This document shows positions 45,920 through 51,769 of a stretch of 54,073 bases of DNA, piece by piece. How positions within the stretch are numbered: the first letter of the stretch is position 1; each line of letters starts with the position of its first letter. The notes below the pieces were generated by a model, which worked only from the letters and a program-made list of their open reading frames with translations, was not told the DNA's origin and did no database searches. Both the position numbers and the translations under genes were made by a program. The stretch spans positions 1 through 54,073 of the forward strand of contig JAQBNS010000005.1 in NCBI GenBank assembly GCA_028288405.1, read 5' to 3'. This DNA comes from Chitinophagaceae bacterium. Lineage in GTDB: Bacteria; Bacteroidota; Bacteroidia; Cytophagales; Cytophagaceae.

Positions 45920-47833
45920 CTACTTTCCGCAAAGACTCTCTTTTATTAGTTTAACTTCTGTAGGCACTCCCAATTGTAATGCTTTGATCAGATCAGGACA
46001 GATTTGAGTGGTGTCAGTATCGTATTTTTGTTTATACATACCACGCATAAAATAATAATAGCCATTGCCCGCATCCATAGCAATGGACATGTTAATATCT
46101 CCTAATACTTCTTTATAAGGTAAATTCAAATCAGACTTTATTGTAGATCGGATCATGTAATAAGACGGTTCACGATATAACTCAATCATTTTATCCAATG
46201 TCTTTATCGCTTCTAATTTCTTTCCCGAATCATTATAAGCGTTGACTAAAAATGAATAAATGGATTCTTTATCAGTGGCGTCTGTCTTACTAAGTGCTTT
46301 GTTAAAATCTTCTACAGACAAAGCATATTCTTTTTGGAGGTAATAATACTTACCTCTGTTATAATAACCAATGTACGAAGTTGGCTTTTGAGTAATGTAT
46401 TTGTTTAATTCTCCCAGTGACTGTTTTGAGCTACCGGTATTGTTTTTAATGTTGGCATTGTACAAATAAATTTCAGGGTGTGTCTGAGCAAACTGAGAAT
46501 CTACTTCCATTGCTTTTCCAAATTCTTTATAAGCCTCCAGGTAGTTCTTGTCCTGATACAGCATGAATCCTTTGGCAAAACTTATCTTTGCATAAGGCCC
46601 ACCTGTTTCAATGGCTTTATTAAACTCAACAATGCTTCCCTTGTAGTCTTTTTCATACGCAGCAACTAATCCTTTACTATACCATTTATACCATTGATTA
46701 GGTTTACCAGTAAAAGCCGCTTTTTTAAATGCATTTTCTGCTTCTGTTCGTTGGTCTAAATTTTCATAGGCTATGCCTTGCTTGAAGTACAGCATGCTAT
46801 CTTCGATCTCATCTTTTTCTTTGGAAGTATAAAGTGCGACCAAACTTTTATAGTCATCGTATTTGTCCAATAGTTGTTGTTTGATCAAATAATAAGAAGC
46901 ATTTCGTGTCCCCTTGCTATTTTCATACAGTTGTATATTAGTATACGCTTCTGTTTTCCTATTTAAATTCGTGTAGCAGGCCACTCTTCCCAAATAACCT
47001 TTATTCGTAACCGTAGGATCTCCTTTCAGGATATAAATATTATAATTCTCAAGCGCTTCCGAATCTTGTCCCTGTAATCGTTTGGCTTCAGCAACCCAAA
47101 AATAAGCCTTGGCATAAAATTCCGGATCAAGAGTGATCGACTTTTCTAAATCGATTACTGCATTTTTAAAATCGTTTTGATCAAAATAAAATAAGCCTCT
47201 TTCATAATAGCCCATTTTATTATCCGGATATTTTAAAAAGAATTCTTCCAATATAGAACTGGCCTCGTTGAACTTTTTCTCATTCCTCTTAATAGTTGCC
47301 TTTAAAATGTATGCCTCGGCTGCGTTCTTTCCAGCAAGAGAAATAGATTTATCTAAGTCTGGCAGAGCTAAGCTGTAATTATCCAATAAAAAATAACATA
47401 GACCTCTATAATAATAAAAAAAACCTTCTGAAGAATAGTACTCTATTCCTTTAGTAAAAACAAGTATCGCCTCATTATATTCTTTCAAATCATATCTTAC
47501 CAACCCTAATACCTTATGTGCTGATTTATTCTTTGGGTCCAGCATTAATACTTTTCGATAATTTGCAATAGCGGAATCTGAATTATTCATCATTCCATAC
47601 GAAGCACCTCTATATAAATATGCTTTAACATAACTAGGATCTTCACGAATGACATCTGTAAAACATATAATAGCTTGAGGCCATTGTTCCTTTTTGTAAT
47701 AAGTAAAAGCTTTGTCATATTTTGTTTGTATCACACTACTATCATTGACAGATGACATTACATCGCTACTACTTATCAAGTAGAGTAGGAATGCTATGAG
47801 AAAAAAGTTTGTTCTGAATAGATTTTCCTTCAT
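45920..47833 (-). CDS. Secreted TPR-repeat protein
   Basis: 637 residues with an N-terminal signal/anchor (FFLIAFLLYLISSSDVMS). About a dozen tetratricopeptide repeats run through the protein (AFTYYKKEQWPQAIICFTDV; AIANYRKVLMLDPKNKSAHK; AVIDLEKSITLDPEFYAKAY; SVEDFNKALSKTDATDKESI), ending in ICPDLIKALQLGVPTEVKLI, a common end in Bacteroidota TPR proteins. It probably scaffolds protein interactions in the periplasm. It stands between element D1 and a degenerate copy of its own C-terminus at 48052-48170, inside the toxin region; a link to toxin delivery is speculation. Confidence 0.85.
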   Translation of the reverse strand: MKENLFRTNFFLIAFLLYLISSSDVMSSVNDSSVIQTKYDKAFTYYKKEQWPQAIICFTDVIREDPSYVKAYLYRGASYGMMNNSDSAIANYRKVLMLDPKNKSAHKVLGLVRYDLKEYNEAILVFTKGIEYYSSEGFFYYYRGLCYFLLDNYSLALPDLDKSISLAGKNAAEAYILKATIKRNEKKFNEASSILEEFFLKYPDNKMGYYERGLFYFDQNDFKNAVIDLEKSITLDPEFYAKAYFWVAEAKRLQGQDSEALENYNIYILKGDPTVTNKGYLGRVACYTNLNRKTEAYTNIQLYENSKGTRNASYYLIKQQLLDKYDDYKSLVALYTSKEKDEIEDSMLYFKQGIAYENLDQRTEAENAFKKAAFTGKPNQWYKWYSKGLVAAYEKDYKGSIVEFNKAIETGGPYAKISFAKGFMLYQDKNYLEAYKEFGKAMEVDSQFAQTHPEIYLYNANIKNNTGSSKQSLGELNKYITQKPTSYIGYYNRGKYYYLQKEYALSVEDFNKALSKTDATDKESIYSFLVNAYNDSGKKLEAIKTLDKMIELYREPSYYMIRSTIKSDLNLPYKEVLGDINMSIAMDAGNGYYYFMRGMYKQKYDTDTTQICPDLIKALQLGVPTEVKLIKESLCGK

Positions 47834-48051
47834 GTTATTAGTTAAGCATTACCAGTATTGCAGTATATTGTCATATAAAAATATAAAATGACACTTTACT
47901 CTTAAGTAATATAAGGATTTTTAAAGCTTCTAAAAATTGTAGTGAACAGAGTAGCCAAAATAAAACAACATATTGTCATTTGGTATTCTACGTCCAAAAA
48001 ATGCTTAATAATTCTGTTCATTTAGGGCAAATATTACTGGCCAATTTTTTC
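47834..48051. other. AT-rich gap upstream of the TPR gene
   Basis: 218 bp of AT-rich DNA that must contain the TPR gene promoter on the minus strand. I see no exact promoter box or repeat. It begins where the remnant of a second TPR-like gene stops. Confidence 0.4.
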
Positions 48052-48170
48052 TTATTGACACAACTTCCGCTTAACCTCTTTTACTTGCGCATTGCCTCCT
48101 AGCTGTAGAGCCTTATTTATATCTGCACATATGGCTCCCTTTTCTTTATTTCCTTTATAAGAACTTCTAT
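48052..48170 (-). pseudogene. C-terminal fragment of a second TPR-protein gene
   Basis: In one frame the minus strand reads YRSSYKGNKEKGAICADINK then ALQLGGNAQVKEVKRKLCQ and a stop. This matches the end of the intact TPR protein next door (ICPDLIKALQLGVPTEVKLI, then KESLCGK) in order and spacing. No start and no upstream repeats remain; the upstream DNA switches to RAYT-like sequence, so this is the tail of a deleted paralogue. Confidence 0.75.
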
Positions 48171-48173
48171 ACA

Positions 48174-48262
48174 CTGCTCAGTTTGATTGACCAAATATCA
48201 GCTACCGCATTGAAATGAATATAATCTATTTTTTGATAAAACACTTCGCTAAGTGAAGCTCC
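48174..48262 (-). pseudogene. Remnant of a RAYT transposase gene (C-terminal part)
   Basis: The minus strand reads SLSEVFYQKIDYIHFNAVAD. The intact-family motif is W-SDEVFYQKL-NYIH-NPV, and the better preserved copy at 50400-50978 has SDEVFYQK at the same point. DNA identity between the two copies is visible over about 50 bp (ATGAATATAAT...TTTTTGATAAAA). Only about 30 codons are left. The upstream 48263-48461 holds nothing I can assign. Confidence 0.65.
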
Positions 48263-48461
48263 GTATTACAAAATGAGCATAGACCAGTCAATTTCATTCA
48301 AAGCTTTAACACTTACAGACACCTCGCCATCGAAGAACGAATTGATTTCTTCTTCTGGAACAATAAATAATTGTTATTGCCAAACTGCCATTAATAAGGA
48401 GATAAATTAAATCATCAACTGTTTTGTAACCTCCGTAAGGTAATTAGGTAGTCTCAACTTC

Positions 48462-48968
48462 TTAGGTTTTCCTTTTAAGAAGAATTATATCTTCCGTTCT
48501 TGATGAAATGTTTTTTATAAGAATAACTTTAATTTTCTCGGGCAATTCTTTTTTTTGCAAGAAAACAGAATAAACTCCATTGCCCTTTCCAAAAGAAGTA
48601 TTATCGTCAAACTTTAATTCCCAATTTATAAAATACAAAGAATCCTTTAAGTAAACATTGTTTGCTTTTGAGACTCTAGCTACTAGCTGATATCCATCTA
48701 AAATCTCTTTTACTACTTTTCTCTCAACTATTTTATTCTTCCAAGCATGTTCTATCCATATCCGTTCAAAATACTTGTGTTCTTCTGATGAAAACTCTTC
48801 AGTATATTCACTTATAAATAAGTGAGTAGCTTTAGATGATTCGATAGAAAAAGATGCCTGTGGATCGACGGTATTTACTTCTAATAGTTTTAAATAATTA
48901 AAAACATGTATAGCTATAAATATAATAGCCAAACAGGCGAAAGAAATTAAGATCATTTTTTTCATCAT
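48462..48968 (-). CDS. Membrane-anchored protein, putative immunity partner
   Basis: 168 residues. One N-terminal transmembrane or uncleaved signal helix (MILISFACLAIIFIAIHVFN), then a periplasmic domain of about 140 residues, charged and beta-rich (YFERIWIEHAWKNKIVERKV; YFINWELKFDDNTSFGKGNG). No known family. Its ATG overlaps the stop of the upstream toxin-tip fragment by ATGA, the layout of toxin/immunity pairs. I infer it protects against the papain-like tip encoded before it, in the periplasm. Confidence 0.62.
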   Translation of the reverse strand: MMKKMILISFACLAIIFIAIHVFNYLKLLEVNTVDPQASFSIESSKATHLFISEYTEEFSSEEHKYFERIWIEHAWKNKIVERKVVKEILDGYQLVARVSKANNVYLKDSLYFINWELKFDDNTSFGKGNGVYSVFLQKKELPEKIKVILIKNISSRTEDIILLKRKT

Positions 48969-49294
48969 TTTCCTACAGTCATAACTAATCTGCTTGAATT
49001 ATTTATTATCATTTGTTGATATTGAATATTAGGAATAGGACTCATAATCCACTGTTCTGATACTTGTCCCCATCTGTCCCGAATTGGTCCCGATTTAATA
49101 TATCCTGGATCTAATCCAACTGATGACATTGACTGTCCACATGCATGGCTACAGTTATTTGCAAGCAAAACATACTTACTTGCTGCTTCGCTTCGCATTT
49201 TCGTTACTAGAGGGGAAACTTGATTTTGCTGTACCCCGAAAACAGCTCCTCGTTTATATTCCGAATAATATTTAGATTCCAAGAAATCTTGCAT
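48965..49294 (-). CDS. Toxin-tip fragment, papain-like (NNC) fold
   Basis: 109 residues from the ATG at 49294; the frame continues upstream a few codons (SEAKFGT) until it meets element D2, which cuts it off. The motif KYVLLANNCSHACGQSMSSV is like the NNC segment of permuted papain/NlpC-P60-like tips at RHS C-termini, where this Cys is the nucleophile; the His-bearing half that should precede it is missing. So it is the C-terminal half of a displaced toxin, probably inactive. Its stop overlaps the following membrane-protein gene (ATGA). Confidence 0.6.
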   Translation of the reverse strand: MQDFLESKYYSEYKRGAVFGVQQNQVSPLVTKMRSEAASKYVLLANNCSHACGQSMSSVGLDPGYIKSGPIRDRWGQVSEQWIMSPIPNIQYQQMIINNSSRLVMTVGK

Positions 49295-49315
49295 AGTTCC
49301 AAATTTAGCTTCACT

Positions 49316-49565
49316 CTATCTGTCGCAAGTCTTAGCGCAGCGAGACTTGTGACCTTTTATGAAACTTAGAAGTCTTCAGACTTCTAAATGACGGCTAAAC
49401 AACCAATCCAAACAGAACACGCTCCGCTAAATATATAAACTGTTTTATAGTCTTAAAAGACTTCTATAAAAATCTTGGTTCAAAGCTCTCAAGATGGCAA
49501 GTCCGAAGACTTGCCTATTCATTTAAAAGTCACAAGTCTCGCTGCGCTAAGACTTGCGACAGGTA
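49316..49565. repeat. MITE-like inverted-repeat element D2
   Basis: 250-bp near-copy of D1. Over the roughly 240-bp core I count three differences: a 1-base deletion (CTAAAATGACGG to CTAAATGACGG), C to G in CTTGCTTC, and T to C in AGTCTGAAG; the outermost right end differs more. Ends CTATCTGTCGCAAGTCTTAG and CTAAGACTTGCGACAGGTA. It separates a truncated immunity gene (right side) from a truncated toxin tip (left side). Confidence 0.93.
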
Positions 49566-49622
49566 TGAATATCCAATTGAATGAATAACGTAAAACAAAA
49601 TTAAAAACAAGACTTTTCTCAT
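49530..49622 (-). pseudogene. Immunity gene truncated by element D2
   Basis: ATG at 49622 overlaps the TGA of the HELLGH toxin-tip fragment (ATGA). The first 20 residues MRKVLFLILFYVIHSIGYSY are a signal peptide; the frame then runs into D2 (LSQVLAQRDL) and stops. It is the start of an exported immunity protein whose body has been lost at the D2 border. Confidence 0.7.
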
Positions 49623-49879
49623 GGCTTGACTACTTGTAAGTACACAGGAATTGAGGTGGCTGTAGCTTGAGGTATTACAACGCCAGTTCCATGCATTGAA
49701 CCATCTCTATAGCGTGATGTCACGCCTCTAACTCTTAAATATAAATTTGTTAGCTGAATAGCATCTTCATGACCAAAGGTAGCACTACCAGTTGATCTTC
49801 CTATTCCATGCCCTAATAATTCGTGAGCTACAAGTTCCCTTGCTGGCGCGAGCCGCTTTATATTACTAGTTACCTTTTT
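49619..49879 (-). pseudogene. Displaced zinc-metallopeptidase toxin tip (HELLGH)
   Basis: Too short and start-less to be called by length alone. The frame reads KRLAPARELVAHELLGHGIG, RSTGSATFGHEDAIQLTNLY, LRVRGVTSRYRDGSMHGTGV and ends KP-stop. HELLGH is an HExxH zinc site; the later HEDAIQLTNLYLRV segment and DGSMHG look like metallopeptidase tips of Bacteroidota RHS proteins. An in-frame stop lies just upstream (at 49880) with no ATG or GTG, so it is an orphan tip with no delivery part. It overlaps the previous lipoprotein gene's end and is coupled by ATGA to a truncated immunity gene. Confidence 0.7.
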
Positions 49880-50222
49880 TTAGGTAAACCTGAGGATTTT
49901 TCTTTGCTAATAAATTGTCAAATACTAAACTATCATAAGTCAATTTGGAAATAGGACAATTATAATTTATTCCATCGACATTTGTTAAAGTAAGAGTAGA
50001 ACCTTTAAGCTTAAAAGTAAATCTTAATAAAGTATCGCTTCTGCTTGAGAATACAGCGCTTTTGTCTTTGTTAAAAACTATGAGTGGGTAATTAATAGCA
50101 GAATTATTATCTAATTTCCAAGAACCGATTAATTGATTCTTTTGAAATTGTTGATTTGAAATACAACTGCTAATAGATAGCAAGAAAATAGAAATTATCA
50201 CTTTCATAAATAATTTGATCAT
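49866..50222 (-). CDS. Small lipoprotein, putative immunity partner
   Basis: 118 residues. Lipoprotein signal (MIKLFMKVIISIFLLSISSC, then ISNQQ). The mature part (LIGSWKLDNNSAINYPLIVF; SSRSDTLLRFTFKLKGSTLT) looks like a small lipocalin-like beta barrel (GxW motif near the start). The ATG overlaps by ATGA the stop of the toxin-tip fragment at 50219-50399. I infer periplasmic immunity to that lost toxin. Confidence 0.65.
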   Translation of the reverse strand: MIKLFMKVIISIFLLSISSCISNQQFQKNQLIGSWKLDNNSAINYPLIVFNKDKSAVFSSRSDTLLRFTFKLKGSTLTLTNVDGINYNCPISKLTYDSLVFDNLLAKKNPQVYLKKGN

Positions 50223-50399
50223 TTATTAGGACTTGTACTTGGAACAGCTTCCGCACCACTATCAGGATCTTTTGTCTCTGCTGGTTTAGGAGCTTCTCCA
50301 TGATATTTATTAGTTAAACTACCTAACGTAGCTTTTCCGTTTTCATCATAAGTCAGTTTATCTAAATCCGTTGGCGCCAGTTTAAACTGATGCCCATTA
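50219..50399 (-). pseudogene. C-terminal fragment of a displaced toxin tip
   Basis: An open stretch of about 58 codons without a start: DNGHQFKLAPTDLDKLTYDE, NGKATLGSLTNKYHGEAPKP, then an acidic Pro/Ser tail ending STSPNK-stop. It is cut on its 5' side by the RAYT pseudogene and joined by ATGA to the lipoprotein gene downstream. Toxic activity cannot be named from the piece left. Confidence 0.6.
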
Positions 50400-50978
50400 T
50401 CACATAGAGCTTAACCTCGGGGTTACTCTATCATCAACCAATCTAATCAAAGACGGCAACTCTGCATAATTCCTTGCACTGCTGTAAAGCCAATGTTCTG
50501 CCTCTGCAACAAATCCTGATACCATCGGATCATATGAATATAATTCATTTTTGATAAAATACTTCATCACTCCAAAGTTCTATCGGATGACTATCTTGCT
50601 GTCAAAACTGGAAGCATTTGTCATTGGAATTCTTAAATCCTACTCTTTTCATCATCCATAACATCCAGCTTTTCGACTCTCATAATTAACAGTTGAATCT
50701 TCTAGAATCTTACGAAAAACGTTTGACGTGTACCCTTTTAAACCTCTTGTGATTTCAGCTAAACTATGATGCTCTCCGGTTCGCAAAATAAGATGAATAT
50801 GACTTGTCATGATACAATAAACATAAATCTCTACCCCCTTCTCCTTTTGATAATGTTGAATGGCTTTTATTAAGATATTACGGTATTCGAGTCTGATAAA
50901 AAAATCTATCCAATGAACTACCGTATAGGTTACAAAATGTGCGTGACGGTCGCTGCCATATTTGTACTTATTGCTCAT
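50400..50978 (-). pseudogene. RAYT: REP-associated Y1 transposase, frameshifted
   Basis: The 5' part (50652-50978, 108 codons) has the Y1/IS200-like HUH motif in YCIMTSHIHLILRTG, then SLAEITRGLKGYTSNVFRKI. The frame then breaks; in other frames the family continues as DSHPIELWSDEVFYQK, a further break, and PMVSGFVAEAEHWLYSSARN with YAELPSLIRL, stopping at 50400. At least two frameshifts separate the parts. Intact RAYTs (about 180 residues) are single-copy relatives of IS200 transposases thought to spread REP/REPIN palindromes. It sits inside the toxin-tip array. REP-like hairpins lie just upstream at 51015-51080. Confidence 0.85.
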
Positions 50979-51014
50979 AAAAATAAAAAACGGTTAATTA
51001 TAACTTCAGGCTTT

Positions 51015-51080
51015 GTAGAGGCCCGAACGGGACGCTCTATGTCATCATGGGCCCAAGCGGGAAACTTGCGCCAGCGGAAC
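51015..51080. repeat. REP-like double hairpin upstream of the RAYT
   Basis: GTAGAGGCCCGAACGGGACG and ATGGGCCCAAGCGGGAAACT: two similar GC-rich units (GCCCGAACGGG and GCCCAAGCGGG), each able to form a small hairpin, in direct orientation 20 bp apart, 37 bp upstream of the RAYT start. RAYT genes are usually flanked by their own REPs, so this may be the cognate sequence. Confidence 0.5.
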
Positions 51081-51117
51081 AGTTAAAAAATAGCACGGTA
51101 TACTTACGCTTAGCAGC

Positions 51118-51203
51118 TCTCATGAATAGGCAAGTCTTCAGACTTGCCTATTCATGAGAAGTCACAAGTATCGCTCTGCTAAGACTTGCGATAGGTAGGT
51201 GAA
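51118..51203. repeat. Half element D3 with perfect 19-bp palindrome
   Basis: 51118-51136 (TCTCATGAATAGGCAAGTC) pairs perfectly with 51141-51159 around loop TTCA. It is followed by GTCACAAGTATCGCTCTGCT then AAGACTTGCGATAGGTAGG, the right terminal repeat of family D with a few changes. The left terminal repeat is absent, so it is a half-size or decayed D element, lying between the RHS immunity-like gene and the RAYT. Confidence 0.85.
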
Positions 51204-51232
51204 TAATTACCGCAGCGGATAATGATAGACCA

Positions 51233-51769
51233 TCATTTAGATAGTGGTTTCTCAAAAAAGAACGTATCACTTAAAATCATTTTCGAATATGAATCCATCT
51301 TTTCATTAGTAATATTGCGATATTGTAAGTGTTTACTACGTCCTGTTTTGATAATTTTTATGATTACACCGTATCTAGTTGAATAGAAAAATGTATTGGC
51401 AAGATCTTCATTAAATTCGCCTTGGGTTACTTGAATTTTATACAGCCTATCCTTCAGAAGTATATTATCATAAACTTTTGATTTTACAATAACTAGCTCT
51501 ACAGAATCAATTTTATAAAATTCCCATAATGCCCCTTCTGAGTTTATATTGCATACTTTGTCTAATGTTTGTTTATTAATGCAAAGGTTTGAATCAATTA
51601 CTATATTACTACTAATTTTTCTTTCTTTGAATTTGTATTCATTTTTATCAGAATCACTTTTACAAATGCCCCATTTTATATAATTGCTTCTATAAGAGAC
51701 ATTACAAGAATATAAAATCAAAAACAGTAATAATAAAACCTTAGTGCGTAATATCAGTTCTGCTTTCAT
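51233..51769 (-). CDS. Lipoprotein downstream of RHS, putative immunity protein
   Basis: 178 residues. Lipoprotein signal (TKVLLLLFLILYSC, then NVSYRS). The mature domain (NYIKWGICKSDSDKNEYKFK; SEGALWEFYKIDSVELVIVK) is unknown to me. It overlaps the 3' end of the RHS gene by 29 bp, so it is translated from the same mRNA, as expected for an immunity protein to the RHS tip. Low GC, like the tip, compared with the RHS core. Confidence 0.68.
   Translation of the reverse strand: MKAELILRTKVLLLLFLILYSCNVSYRSNYIKWGICKSDSDKNEYKFKERKISSNIVIDSNLCINKQTLDKVCNINSEGALWEFYKIDSVELVIVKSKVYDNILLKDRLYKIQVTQGEFNEDLANTFFYSTRYGVIIKIIKTGRSKHLQYRNITNEKMDSYSKMILSDTFFFEKPLSK

Noticed and set aside
50652..50978. Complete IS200/IS605 insertion sequence
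   Set aside because: No tnpB, no left/right end structures of IS200, and C-terminal motifs are of the RAYT type; the gene is frameshifted.
44992..51769. Integron-like cassette array
   Set aside because: Small genes separated by inverted repeats recall attC sites, but D elements are 250 bp, lack the GTTRRRY core layout, do not follow each cassette, and no tyrosine integrase is present.
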